Assembly: GCA_018001935.1 (NCBI GenBank)
Contig: JAGNHB010000032.1
Span: 1-60,965 of the forward strand
Reading direction: 5' to 3'
DNA length: 60,965 bases
From: Acidobacteriota bacterium
Lineage (GTDB): Bacteria; Acidobacteriota; JAAYUB01
Shown piece after piece: positions 1 through 8,450 of this stretch. Made by a program: the position numbers and the translations under genes. Below the pieces are notes generated by a model, which ran no database searches, was not told the DNA's origin, and saw only the letters and a list, made by a program, of their open reading frames with translations. The first letter of the stretch is position 1, and each line of letters opens with the position of its first letter.

Positions 1-81
1 GGCGCGGCGGACGCAGCGGGCGGTGCAGTGGTAGACCCGCTCGGCGCCGTCGGCGACGATGTTCTTGCGCGCGATGGCCAT
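1..81 (-). CDS. REP-associated tyrosine transposase (RAYT), N-terminal fragment cut by window edge
   Basis: Only the first 27 codons lie in the window. The start ATG at 81 follows an AGGAGG ribosome site. The peptide contains 'RVYHCTARCVRRA', which resembles the opening of IS200-like Y1 transposases of the RAYT group (typical 'YH..SRC.RRAFL'). That family mobilises or maintains REP palindromes. The catalytic HUH motif and tyrosine would lie outside the window, so activity cannot be judged. Palindromic repeats of the kind these enzymes can act on are abundant in this window, the first one 460 bp away. Recognition rests on a short stretch. Confidence 0.6.
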   Translation of the reverse strand, partial: MAIARKNIVADGAERVYHCTARCVRRA

Positions 82-268
82 GGCAGCCTCCTGGAAGTGG
101 ACTTCACCCTTACTAACGTTTTCGCCGGGCAATATCCGAAGTTATTTTGCAAAACAGGTGAAAAAAATTGGGCGGGGCTCCGCGCTGACCCGGGAGAGGG
201 GACCGGGCCGCGGGGCGCAAGACGCCGGGAAGCGCTGCGAGCAGGCCCGGCGGGAGGGTCGGGAAGGG

Positions 269-307
269 GGACACTCACTTTTCCACTTCGCTTGAGTGTC
301 CTGTTTC
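269..307. repeat. GGACACTCA hairpin repeat
   Basis: GGACACTCA (269-277) and TGAGTGTCC (293-301) form a perfect 9-bp stem, followed by TGTTT. This is one member of a family found again in lpxB, upstream of trmB, at 15329 and near 58070. The hairpin plus T-rich tail could terminate transcription on the + strand. Nothing else recognisable is seen between 82 and 541. Confidence 0.7.
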
Positions 308-541
308 GACGCCTGGCTGGGCCTGCACCTGGCCCCGCCTCATGGTTGACAGGTTCCACGGGAAGGGTAGGGACCCGGGGTGAAGGGTGCATGCACAGGC
401 GCACCTTCAGACCAGGTAAAAGAGGCGTTCTGCCGGAAAAAATGCGGATACCCTGCGTCCTGACGGTTCTCTCGTTTCGCCGCCTCTCTGCCTGGGGTTG
501 CGGTTTGCGGGTGCTTTCCTGGCCTGCCCATCGTACAATCT

Positions 542-653
542 AAGCTTGACGGGTTCGTAAAAAGTCGGAAAACGAACCCAAACAGTGTCGTAACCCCTTT
601 GTCTGAGCCATCGCCCAGAGGGCGATGGTACTTTTTTCGAGGGCATCAAGCTT
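542..653. repeat. Palindromic element, AAAAAGTC-end family, copy 1
   Basis: A 112-bp element. The left end AAGCTTGACGGGTTCGTAAA and the reverse complement of the right end (AAGCTTGATGCCCTCGAAAA) match at most positions. An inner perfect stem CCATCGCCC/GGGCGATGG lies at 608-629. Related elements lie at 6551, 16397, 24034 and 45367. It sits just upstream of recF. Confidence 0.75.
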
Positions 654-713
654 GTTTGAAGGAAGGTCGGCCGGAGAATGCCTGAAACCGGCGAGAGGGC
701 GGGAGGGAGTCGG

Positions 714-1787
714 ATGTACCTGGAGCGCCTGGAGACGTATGGATTCCGCAACTTGCGGGACGGGACGGTCGCTTTCGACCCGGGCATCAACCTGATCACC
801 GGGCTGAACGGCCAAGGGAAGACCAACCTGATCGAGGCTGTTTACTGTGCATGCCTTTCCAAGTCCTTCCGGACGCGCCAGCTGGAGGAGTGTGCGGCGT
901 ATGGTTCCCGCGGGTTCCGGGTCCTGTGTTCTGTGCTCGGGGGAGTCCTTCTCGACCTGGTGGAAACACGGTTTTCCGACGGCGAGAAGCGGCTCCTGCT
1001 GAACGGGTCCGAGGCGGACGTAACCCGGATCATCGAGCGGGCCCCCGTGCTGTGCGTGACCGCCGAGCACTTCGGGATCGTCTCCGGGGGGCCCGACCCT
1101 CGCCGCAAGTTTTTCGACGGTCTCCTGGCCCTGTTCCAACCCGTCTATCTCACGGCCCTCGCACGTTACCGTCGGACCCTCCGACAGAAAAGCGCCGTTC
1201 TTCACCGGGGGAAGGTCCGAATGGAGGAACTGGAGACGTGGAACCGGGCGCTGCTGGACGGCGCGCAGGAACTCGTCGAGCGCCGCGCCGCTTTCATCGC
1301 GCAATTTTCGGCGGGAATCCCCACCGACCGTTTTTCCGGGGCCCCTCTCGCGGTGGTGTATCACCCGTCGTTGCCCCTGGAACTCCTGAGGGAACCCGAA
1401 GCCGCGGAGAAGCTTCTCCGGGAGCGGGCGCAGCGTGAAATCGAGAGCGGCCGGTGCCTGTACGGTCCCCACCTGGACCGCTACGAGATCACCCTCGACG
1501 GTCACCCGGTCCGAAAGTTCGGCTCCAGCGGCCAGAAGCGGTCCGTTCTCTTCACGTTCTACCTGAACGCCCTTCACCTGTTCATGCAGATCCGGGGCGC
1601 TTTCCCCATCGTCCTGGTGGACGACGCCGACATGGAACTCGACCGCTCCCGAATCCTCACCTTCGTGGAAGCCCTTTCGGAAGCCTCCCAGATCTTTCTC
1701 ACCACATCGAAACCGGAACTTTTCGAGGGTGTTTTACACCCCCACCGCCGGCTGCGCGTCTGCGCCGGCGAGGTGAGCCCGGGGTGA
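714..1787 (+). CDS. recF: DNA replication and repair protein RecF
   Basis: RecF is an SMC-like ABC ATPase that helps load RecA at single-strand gaps. The start at 714 (MYLERLE) is preferred over the in-frame ATG at 678 because GGGAGGGAG precedes it and it gives 357 residues, the usual RecF length. Walker A is 'GLNGQGKTN' with Lys36, the ABC signature-like stretch is 'GSSGQKR', and Walker B is 'IVLVDDADMELD'. The dnaA, dnaN and gyrB genes that often accompany recF are not nearby; a palindromic element precedes it and leuS follows on the same strand. Confidence 0.95.
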   Translation: MYLERLETYGFRNLRDGTVAFDPGINLITGLNGQGKTNLIEAVYCACLSKSFRTRQLEECAAYGSRGFRVLCSVLGGVLLDLVETRFSDGEKRLLLNGSEADVTRIIERAPVLCVTAEHFGIVSGGPDPRRKFFDGLLALFQPVYLTALARYRRTLRQKSAVLHRGKVRMEELETWNRALLDGAQELVERRAAFIAQFSAGIPTDRFSGAPLAVVYHPSLPLELLREPEAAEKLLRERAQREIESGRCLYGPHLDRYEITLDGHPVRKFGSSGQKRSVLFTFYLNALHLFMQIRGAFPIVLVDDADMELDRSRILTFVEALSEASQIFLTTSKPELFEGVLHPHRRLRVCAGEVSPG

Positions 1788-1891
1788 GCCGTCCGAACCC
1801 GGAACCCCAACCGATACCGGCGCATGATCAATGGCGGATGCTCCCGCAAAAGGACCCTCGCCCGGTGCGACCGACACCGGGAAAATCCCCG

Positions 1892-1920
1892 TTGAACGCC
1901 CGGGAGTGAAATGGTAGGAT
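1892..1920 (+). promoter_or_regulatory. Candidate sigma-70 promoter of leuS
   Basis: TTGAAC (1892-1897), a 17-nt spacer and TAGGAT (1915-1920) lie 29 nt before the leuS start. The match to a housekeeping promoter is good by eye but untested. Confidence 0.55.
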
Positions 1921-1949
1921 AACCGCTTATTTTGAGCCGGGAGACCGCC

Positions 1950-4424
1950 ATGGCTGATATTTACCCATTCCATGAAATCGAAAAAAAATGGCAGGCCAAC
2001 TGGGACGCCCGCAGCGTGCACCGCTGCGACGAGCGTTCCGACCGGCCAAAGTACTACGTCCTGGAGATGCTCCCCTACCCGTCCGGACGTCTCCACATGG
2101 GGCACGTGCGCAACTACAGCATCGGCGACGCCGTGGCCCGTTACAAGCGAATGGCGGGGTACAACGTGCTGCACCCCATCGGGTGGGACGCCTTCGGCCT
2201 CCCGGCCGAGAATGCCGCCATCAAGCATGGCATCCACCCCGAGACGTGGACGCTGGAGAACATCGCCTTCATGAAGTCCCAGATGCGCAAGCTGGGCTTC
2301 AGCTACGACTGGGAACGGGAGTGCGCCACGTGCCTGCCCGACTACTACCGCTGGAACCAGTGGTTCTTCCTGAAGATGTACGAGAAGGGCCTGCTCTACC
2401 GGAAACACTCCACCGTCAACTGGTGCAACGCCTGCCAGACGGTCCTGGCCAACGAGCAGGTGGTGAACGGCGGGTGTTGGCGGGATGGGACCCCCATCGT
2501 CCAGAAGCGCCTGGACCAGTGGTTCATCGCCACGACCACCTACGCCGCCGAGCTGCTCGACGAGATCGACCGGCTGGAGCAGTGGCCGGAGCGCGTCCGG
2601 ACCATGCAGCGGAACTGGATCGGCCGCTCCCGAGGGGCCAGCGTCCACTTCCCCGTCGACGGCTCCGGCGGGGCCATCGAGATCTTCACCACGCGCATCG
2701 ACACCATCTACGGTGCCAACTCCGTGCTCCTGTCGGCGGAGCACCCGCTGGTGGAGACGCTCCTGGAGAACAACCCCGACCGGGAGGGCATCGAGGCCTT
2801 CCTGGACGAGATGCTGAGAAAGAGCAAGCAGGACCGCGCCTTCGCCGACACTACCAAGGAGGGCATCTTCCTGGGCCGCTACGCCGTCAACCCCTTCACG
2901 AGGGAGAAACTTCCCATCTGGGTGGCCAATTTCATCCTGATGGAGTACGGCACCGGCGCCATCATGTCGGTCCCCGCCCACGACGGGCGCGACCGGGAAT
3001 TCGCCCTGAAGTACGACCTCCCCATCCGGCCCGTGATCCGCCCCGAGGGCGGCGAGCCGGTGGACGGGCTCTTCGAGGAGTACGGCGTCCTGTGCAACTC
3101 GGGCCCCTACGACGGCCTCGGCTGCGAGGAGGCCATGGACCGCATGGCCGCCGACGCCGAGGCGGGCGGCTTCGGAAAGGCCGCCGTCAGCTTCCGGCTG
3201 CGTGACTGGGGCGTCTCCCGGCAGCGCTACTGGGGGACACCCATTCCGATCGTCCACTGCGACGCCTGCGGGCTGCAACCGGTCCCCTTCGAGCAGCTCC
3301 CGGTGCTCCTCCCGCCCCTGGAACGTATCGACTACCACGGCGGCTCGCCCCTGGCCAACATCGAGACCTTCGTGAAAAGTGAGTGTCCCAAGTGCGGCGG
3401 CCCCGCCCGGCGCGATACCGACACCATGGACACCTTCGTGGACTCGTCCTGGTACTTCCTCCGCTACGCCGACGCCCGCATCGACACGGCGCCCGTGGAC
3501 GTGGAGAAGGTCCGTTACTGGTTCCCCGTGGACATCTACATCGGCGGGATCGAGCACGCCGTCGGGCACCTCATCTATGCCCGCTTCTGGTGGAAGATGA
3601 TGCGGGACCTCGGGCTCGTGGAGGGCGCCGAGCCCGTCAAGCGCCTCTTCACCCAGGGGATGGTCATCAAGGACGGCGCCAAGATGAGCAAGTCCCTGGG
3701 GAACCTGGTGGACCCCGACGAGTACGCCGAGCGCTACGGCGCCGACGCCTGCCGGCTCCTCATGCTCTTCGCCGCCCCGCCGGAGAAGGACCTGGAGTGG
3801 TCCGACCAGGGGATCGAGGGGTGCTTCCGCTTCCTCAACCGCGTCTGGCGGCTCTTCGAGAAGCACAAGGACGGGCTGCGGGTGAAAGTGGGTGTCCCCG
3901 ATCGGGCGGCGCTGACGCCCCGCCAGACGAAGGCCCTGCGCAAGGTGCACGACACCGTCCGGCGCGTCACCGAGGACATCGACGAGCGGCTCCACTTCAA
4001 CACCGCCATCGCCGCCTGCATGGAGCTGGTGAACGAACTCTACCTCTGGGACGCCGACGGGCTGACCGAGGCCGGCGACCCGGCCGTCTTCCGCTCGGCC
4101 TGCGAGACCGTGGCGCTGATCCTGGCGCCGCTGGTCCCCCACATCGCGGAGGAACTCTGGGCGCTGTGCGGCAACGCCGGCCCGGTCATCGACGTGCCAT
4201 GGCCCGTGGCGGACCCCGCCTTCCTGGTGGAGGACGCTCTAGAGATCCCCGTCATGGTCAACGGCAAGCTGCGGGCCAAGGTGATGGTGCCCCCCGGCGC
4301 CGGCGAGGAGGTCATGCGCGCGGCCGCCCTGGCCTCGCCCCGCATCGCCGAGCTGCTGAAGACCGGCGCCCTGGCCAAGGCCGTCTGCGTCCCGGGGAAA
4401 GTGGTGAACCTGGTCATCCGGTGA
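1950..4424 (+). CDS. leuS: Leucyl-tRNA synthetase
   Basis: Charges tRNA-Leu with leucine in the cytoplasm. The ATG at 1950 (MADIYPF) follows GGGAG and is chosen over an upstream TTG at 1932. The protein has 824 residues, within the bacterial range. The class I HIGH-type motif is seen as '[19 protein letters not shown]' near residue 40 and the KMSKS loop as 'KMSKSLGN' near 575. The CP1 editing domain lies between them ('[11 protein letters not shown]'), and the C-terminal anticodon-binding region is present. It appears to be transcribed alone. A run of degenerate short repeats begins about 20 nt after the stop. Confidence 0.97.
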   Translation: MADIYPFHEIEKKWQANWDARSVHRCDERSDRPKYYVLEMLPYPSGRLHMGHVRNYSIGDAVARYKRMAGYNVLHPIGWDAFGLPAENAAIKHGIHPETWTLENIAFMKSQMRKLGFSYDWERECATCLPDYYRWNQWFFLKMYEKGLLYRKHSTVNWCNACQTVLANEQVVNGGCWRDGTPIVQKRLDQWFIATTTYAAELLDEIDRLEQWPERVRTMQRNWIGRSRGASVHFPVDGSGGAIEIFTTRIDTIYGANSVLLSAEHPLVETLLENNPDREGIEAFLDEMLRKSKQDRAFADTTKEGIFLGRYAVNPFTREKLPIWVANFILMEYGTGAIMSVPAHDGRDREFALKYDLPIRPVIRPEGGEPVDGLFEEYGVLCNSGPYDGLGCEEAMDRMAADAEAGGFGKAAVSFRLRDWGVSRQRYWGTPIPIVHCDACGLQPVPFEQLPVLLPPLERIDYHGGSPLANIETFVKSECPKCGGPARRDTDTMDTFVDSSWYFLRYADARIDTAPVDVEKVRYWFPVDIYIGGIEHAVGHLIYARFWWKMMRDLGLVEGAEPVKRLFTQGMVIKDGAKMSKSLGNLVDPDEYAERYGADACRLLMLFAAPPEKDLEWSDQGIEGCFRFLNRVWRLFEKHKDGLRVKVGVPDRAALTPRQTKALRKVHDTVRRVTEDIDERLHFNTAIAACMELVNELYLWDADGLTEAGDPAVFRSACETVALILAPLVPHIAEELWALCGNAGPVIDVPWPVADPAFLVEDALEIPVMVNGKLRAKVMVPPGAGEEVMRAAALASPRIAELLKTGALAKAVCVPGKVVNLVIR

Positions 4425-4439
4425 GTGGCCACGAACTAT

Positions 4440-4512
4440 TGAGTGACCACGAAATACACGGAATACACGAAAGAATACAACCACGAACCACACATACCAC
4501 ACGAACGGGGAT
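4440..4512. repeat. CCACGAAATACACGGA-type degenerate short repeat
   Basis: Tandem degenerate units such as 'CCACGAAATACACGGAATAC' follow leuS. Similar runs recur near 21090, 21230, 22690, 24060, 25190 and 45300, always between genes. They are low complexity and do not encode a recognisable product. Confidence 0.6.
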
Positions 4513-4583
4513 CGGGGCATTCTGGAGTTGTCTTTCGCACAAGTCCGGAATTTCAACAGCGAGAAAGGCGCTCCGCCTATACA

Positions 4584-5012
4584 TTACAGATCTTTCGCTT
4601 TGCTTTGTAAAAATAGGAAATACTTCGGGTCTTCATCTTCGAAGATATTCTTGCCCGCACCCATGTAGGCTCTTATCAGTTCGTCCGCAGCCCGGTCCAG
4701 GCTCCCCAGCTCAAACTGGCATTGTCCCAACCGAAGATGAATGAAAGAGTTGCCAATACCGCCGGGACAACACATGGCGTCGAGAAGAGCGTCCCGTCCT
4801 GCAGAATAATCTCCGTTCAGGAAATGGGAATCACCCACCGCCGACAGGATCCAAGTGGCGGCTTCCCATTCGATCCGTGGCTCTGGAAGCAGATCCCATG
4901 CGGCCCAGTAAACCTTGCAAGCCTCCGCGTACCGCTTGGATTCTGCAAGGGCATCACCGGCACGGCACAGATTTTCGAGTTCTGATGAAAAGTTTTCTGA
5001 AAGAAAGCTCAT
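4584..5012 (-). CDS. Small tetratricopeptide-repeat protein, low GC; possible immunity-type protein
   Basis: A 142-residue protein starting at MSFLSENF; the 30-codon upstream extension looks unlike protein. Helical TPR-like repeats are visible: 'DALAESKRYAEACKVYWAAW', then 'GDSHFLNGDYSAGRDALLDA', then 'LRLGQCQFELGSLDRAADEL'. The ending 'GAGKNIFEDEDPKYFLFL' resembles small TPR proteins that I recall next to polymorphic or Rhs toxins in other bacteria, where an immunity role is suspected. No toxin gene is visible beside it. The GC content is clearly lower than that of its neighbours, which suggests recent transfer. The ribosome site is weak, so the start is tentative. Confidence 0.7.
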   Translation of the reverse strand: MSFLSENFSSELENLCRAGDALAESKRYAEACKVYWAAWDLLPEPRIEWEAATWILSAVGDSHFLNGDYSAGRDALLDAMCCPGGIGNSFIHLRLGQCQFELGSLDRAADELIRAYMGAGKNIFEDEDPKYFLFLQSKAKDL

Positions 5013-5526
5013 ACGTGTCCAGTAAATCGGCAATTGCGGATCCAATCCTAGCATGGGACAATATAGGACATCCACTCTGAAATGGGGGCTACCCCTATGC
5101 ATACCTTCTTCCTTTAGCTATAAACTCAGCAGGTTTCGAGGTATACTCCGCTTCCGGAACCGACCCGAGGGTTTCATGCGGGACGACGCAATCAGCCCGC
5201 CTGCAGCCCGAAGGGCGGCGAGTGGGGAGCCGGGTGCGAGCGGGACGCATACCCTTGTTGGTATCGCCACCTCTATACTTCTTCGTTCGTCTGGTTTGTG
5301 TGGTTCGTGGTTTTAAAAAGCCTATTCTTAGCGGTTGAGGTCGAAGGGGTTCTGGATCCGACCCGACGAATCGTGTTCTTCTTGAGCATCATCATCCCTC
5401 GACTCTGAAAACCTGTTCATGGGGTTAATGACTTCTTCTACGTTCGTGTATGTCGAGTATTTCGTGTTACCTTCTCCGTTTCACCCGGATTAGGATCCTT
5501 ATCGATCGGCCCCGGAGGGTTGTCCA
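5013..5526. other. Intergenic region with no recognisable gene
   Basis: No credible coding sequence is visible. It has mixed, lower GC and contains degenerate pieces resembling the 'GTGTGGTTCGTGGTT' short-repeat family around 5295. A GGAGGG ribosome site at its end belongs to the next gene. Confidence 0.5.
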
Positions 5527-6165
5527 ATGTCGCGCTGCTGTCGGATCTGTGGTCGCATCCGCGCCAACGAGCGTTTCGGCGGGAAGGGGGATCGCCGGTA
5601 CATCTGCAAGGATTGCATGAAGACGCCCAAGGCGGAGCGGCAACGCATCCTCCAGCGGGCCGAGATCCTGGGGTACCTTTTTCGCCAGTCACGCATCTCG
5701 TCGTTAAACTTGAAGCGTCTGGATGTCCTCGCAGCTTCCGGCGACGCGGAGATCGCCCCCCTGGCCCAAGTGGTGCGGGAGGTGGGAGCGGTTCGGCCCG
5801 GCCGGCGCAAGCGGGTTCGATTCCTGTACTATGAAAGACGGGACCTGTTCGACCGCCTGGCCAGGCTGGGCGTCCTCGAGGAACACCGCGACTTGATGTC
5901 GGAAAGCGATTTCGACGAGTTTCCCGACTTCGGCGACCCCGACCCCTTCGATGACGGGGAGATCCTTCGCGATTACTACCTCGCGGCCGCCTTTCAGGAC
6001 GACACGCCGGACTCCTCCAAGGCGCAGGGAGTCCCCCTGTTCGGCGACGAGGTGATTCTCCGCGAGTACTATGGGACCGCGCCACCCCCGGTGGAGTACC
6101 TCTACCCCCTGCGTATGAAGGCCGAACTCGAGTTCGCCTTCGATCCCGACGAGATTCCCTTCTAG
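5527..6165 (+). CDS. Uncharacterised protein with N-terminal four-cysteine zinc-finger-like motif
   Basis: A 212-residue protein whose ATG follows GGAGGG by 8 nt. The N-terminus holds C5-x2-C8 and C27-x2-C30 with basic residues between, resembling a zinc ribbon or treble-clef finger. The middle (about 35-110) is basic and helical ('RPGRRKRVRFLYYERR'). The C-terminal half is strongly acidic (for example 'ESDFDEFPDFGDPDPFDD') and carries two similar motifs, 'EILRDYY' and 'VILREYY'. Nucleic-acid or protein binding is plausible, but I do not recognise a named family. It stands alone between repeat-bearing gaps. Confidence 0.75.
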   Translation: MSRCCRICGRIRANERFGGKGDRRYICKDCMKTPKAERQRILQRAEILGYLFRQSRISSLNLKRLDVLAASGDAEIAPLAQVVREVGAVRPGRRKRVRFLYYERRDLFDRLARLGVLEEHRDLMSESDFDEFPDFGDPDPFDDGEILRDYYLAAAFQDDTPDSSKAQGVPLFGDEVILREYYGTAPPPVEYLYPLRMKAELEFAFDPDEIPF

Positions 6166-6429
6166 ACTCGGGTCTTCCCGCTTTGAGCGGTAGCCTGCGA
6201 CACGAAGGTGGGGTAGAATAAACGTCGGGGTTTTCGGGATGAGGCGAGTCGTCCGACGACGAAAGCAGAAGACATGGCACAGAAGAAAAAAAACAGGGGA
6301 CCGAAGATCGGGGACCGTATACCGGAGATGGCGCCCGGCCGGGTCACGGCGATCGGAAACAGCTCTTTCCCGTGCCTCCGTGACTTTGAGCATGACCGTC
6401 CGGAAGGTCTCTCACGGAGGCACGGCGAC

Positions 6430-6556
6430 CCGTTGAAGGCGAGCTTTCATGCCCCTCGGCGGCAGGCCCGGTCAACCGGTTTCCTTTACGAGGGTTGTGC
6501 GCTTGCGAGATCAAGATCCGGATCGGCTCTCGCCAAGGCGCAACGCCGCCAAGCTT
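6430..6556 (+). repeat. 125-bp dispersed repeat, copy 1
   Basis: Runs from 'GAAGGCGAGCTTTCATGCCC' to 'GCTCTCGCCAAGGCGCAACG'. Recognisably the same sequence recurs at about 31137-31262 and 52740-52865 with roughly the same order of motifs: GAAGGCGA, CATG-CCC, TAACCG or CAACCG, GCGAG, CGGATCGGCTC. It abuts the next palindromic element. Confidence 0.65.
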
Positions 6557-6713
6557 GATGCGGTCGCAAAAAGTCCTTTTCTCTCACAGAGGCACGGAGG
6601 CACAGAGAAATGCAAATCGTATTTAATAGAATCAACAATCCTTACGATTCTTCTCCGTGCCTCTGTGCCTCTGTGAGATCCGAATCCGGGCTTTTTGCGG
6701 AGCCGCCAAGCTT
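6551..6713. repeat. Palindromic element, AAAAAGTC-end family, copy 2
   Basis: Ends are AAGCTTGATGCGGTCGCAAA and the inverted GGCTTTTTGCGGAGCCGCCA. Inside is a second inverted pair, 'TCTCACAGAGGCACGGAGGC' (about 6581) against 'GTGCCTCTGTGCCTCTGTGA' (about 6658), flanking an AT-rich centre of about 40 bp. The whole could fold into a nested hairpin. Confidence 0.7.
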
Positions 6714-6994
6714 CGCAAAGCCGGAACCGGAAAAGGGGGATCCCTTTGCGAGGCTTTGCTTCCTGGCGTCTTTGCGAGAGACCTTTCTCGTCGATTCCGG
6801 ACCAGGATCGGCACAAGCGGAGTGTTTCAGCCCTGGTAAATGCCTGGCGACGCAGTGGGTATTCCCTCCGTCCCCTCATCGGGTTTCCCTGCTCCGAAAG
6901 CGGTGGGAGACCACTGGCGATCTCAAGTCTTGCTCATTTTGCCAAAGACCCTACTTCGAAGGGACTACAGCCTATAGCCTACAGCCTATAGCCT
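6700..6994 (+). repeat. About 290-bp dispersed repeat, copy A
   Basis: This copy matches the reverse complement of 19205-19500 through most of its length. Shared landmarks in order include 'AAAGCCGGAACCGGAAAAGG', 'CTGGCGTC-TTGCGAGAGACC', 'CGAAAGCGGTGGGAGACC', 'TGCTCATTTTGCCAAAGA' and the terminal 'ACAGCCTATAGCCT' heptamer array. Its right end lies about 20 nt before the lpxB start, just outside the ribosome site. Confidence 0.8.
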
Positions 6995-7015
6995 GAATGC
7001 CTCCAAAGGAGCACG

Positions 7016-8308
7016 ATGCCTTCAGCCGGCCCCAAGCTGTTTTTCATCGCCGGGGAGCCCAGCGGGGACGCCCGGGCGGCGGCCGTGCTGCGGGCGATCC
7101 GGGAACGGGCGCCGGGGGTGGAGGCCGTCGGGCTGGGCGGGCCGCGCCTGGCGGCGGCCGGCATGCGCCTGCTCCGGGACATGACCGTGGACATGGCCAT
7201 CGTGGGCCTGGTGGAGGTCTTCAAGAAATCGCCCCAGATCGTGGCGGTCCGAAGTCTGGCCCGCCGGGCCCTGCGGGAGATGCGGCCCGACGCTCTCGTG
7301 CTGGTGGACTACCCCGGCTTCAACCTGGGCCTCATGGCTCCATACGCCCGAAAGCTCGGGATCCCCGTCGTCTACTACATCGTCCCCCAGTTCTGGGCTT
7401 GGCACCAGAGCCGGATTCACCGGCTCCGGCGCTTCTGCCGCACCGTCATTCCCATCTTCCCCTTCGAGGAGGCCCTCCTGAGGGAGGAGGGGATCGACGC
7501 CCGCTTCGTGGGCAACCCCCTCCTGGACGACCTCCGGGCGGACATCCCCCGGGAAACGGTCTGCCCGCGCTTCGGGCTGGACCCGACCCGGCCGGTGGTG
7601 GGCCTGCTCCCCGGAAGCCGCCGCCGCGAGGTGGCCAAACACCTGCCCCTGATGCTCCAGGCCGCCAAGCGAATCACGGACACTCACTCACTGCAGACCG
7701 AGCAGATCCAGGACACTCACTCGCTGCAGATCGAGGACACTCACTCTCGCCATACCCGGGACACCCTCTTGCCGAGCCCTTCCGCGAGCGCTCGCCCGCC
7801 CGTCCAGTGGGTTGTCGTCCGCGCGGCCACCATCCGGCGGGAATTCCTCGACGATCACCTGCGCAACGCGGAGGTCCCGGTGACGGTCCTCGACCCGCCG
7901 GGCGAGGGGGGCGTTTCCCCGGAAGAATTCTTCTCCATGCGCGCGGCCTTCGCCTTCGCCTGGGTGAAATCGGGGACGTCCACGCTGGAGACGGCCCTTC
8001 TGGGGACACCCTTCGTGGTGGTCTACAAGGTGAGCCCGCTGACGGCCTTCATCGGCCGGCGCGTCATGCGGGTGCCCTTCATGGGCATGCCCAACCTCGT
8101 GGCGGGAGAGGAAGTCGTGCCGGAACTGATCCAGGAGAACCTGACGGTGGACGGCCTGGCAAGGCACGCCCTGAGGATCCTGACCCACCCGGGGGAAGCC
8201 TTGGCCACCCGGGAGAGACTTCGGGCGGTGCGGGAACGGTTCGGTCCGCCGGGCTCCGCCGGCCGGGCCGCGGAGATCATCCTGGAAACGGCGGGGGAAG
8301 GCCGCTGA
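7016..8308 (+). CDS. lpxB: Lipid-A-disaccharide synthase with in-frame repeat insertion
   Basis: A GT19 glycosyltransferase that joins UDP-diacylglucosamine and lipid X at the inner membrane in lipid A synthesis. The start follows AAGGAG. The family motif 'GEPSGD' (13-18), 'VDYPGFN', 'YYIVPQFWAW' and the UDP-binding region 'VKSGTSTLETALLG' are intact. It has 430 residues, compared with the usual 370-390. The excess lies at about residues 222-262, where translated repeat units read 'DTHSLQ..', 'DTHSLQI', 'DTHSRH' and 'DTLLP'. The reading frame is kept throughout and the flanking domains look normal, so the enzyme is probably functional, with a disordered loop between its two domains. No other lpx gene is adjacent. 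Confidence 0.95.
   Translation: MPSAGPKLFFIAGEPSGDARAAAVLRAIRERAPGVEAVGLGGPRLAAAGMRLLRDMTVDMAIVGLVEVFKKSPQIVAVRSLARRALREMRPDALVLVDYPGFNLGLMAPYARKLGIPVVYYIVPQFWAWHQSRIHRLRRFCRTVIPIFPFEEALLREEGIDARFVGNPLLDDLRADIPRETVCPRFGLDPTRPVVGLLPGSRRREVAKHLPLMLQAAKRITDTHSLQTEQIQDTHSLQIEDTHSRHTRDTLLPSPSASARPPVQWVVVRAATIRREFLDDHLRNAEVPVTVLDPPGEGGVSPEEFFSMRAAFAFAWVKSGTSTLETALLGTPFVVVYKVSPLTAFIGRRVMRVPFMGMPNLVAGEEVVPELIQENLTVDGLARHALRILTHPGEALATRERLRAVRERFGPPGSAGRAAEIILETAGEGR
7678..7770 (+). repeat. GGACACTCAC repeat inside lpxB
   Basis: Four units begin at 7678, 7711, 7735 and 7759 (GGACACTCACTC, with the last degenerating to GGACACCCTC). The spacings are 33, 24 and 24 nt, all multiples of three, so the lpxB frame is preserved. 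The same core occurs as hairpins in spacers elsewhere in the window. Confidence 0.85.
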
Positions 8309-8450
8309 CAGGCCTCCACCCTCGAACGGGGTGTGCGCCGGCAGGTGATTGGCCGGAGGACGGTGAACGGTGCATCGGGCGGCGGTCGATCCCAGGACGT
8401 CGCCTTGCATCCGCCCGACGGAGGCGGCCCGGCCTCCCGGACGGGACGGG

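Noticed and set aside
1734..4142. An 802-codon open frame antisense to leuS
   Set aside because: leuS is unmistakable on the other strand. Long antisense frames are expected in high-GC coding DNA, and the translation is low complexity (V, G, L, H rich).
6274..6558. 94-codon frame starting MAQKKKNRGPK
   Set aside because: It has no ribosome site and runs into the 125-bp dispersed repeat. The lysine-rich start is suggestive but not enough; it could be a truncated gene start.
7678..7770. Possible CRISPR-like array of GGACACTCAC units
   Set aside because: Units are short, spacing is irregular (24 and 33 nt), the array is in frame within lpxB, and no cas genes are present.
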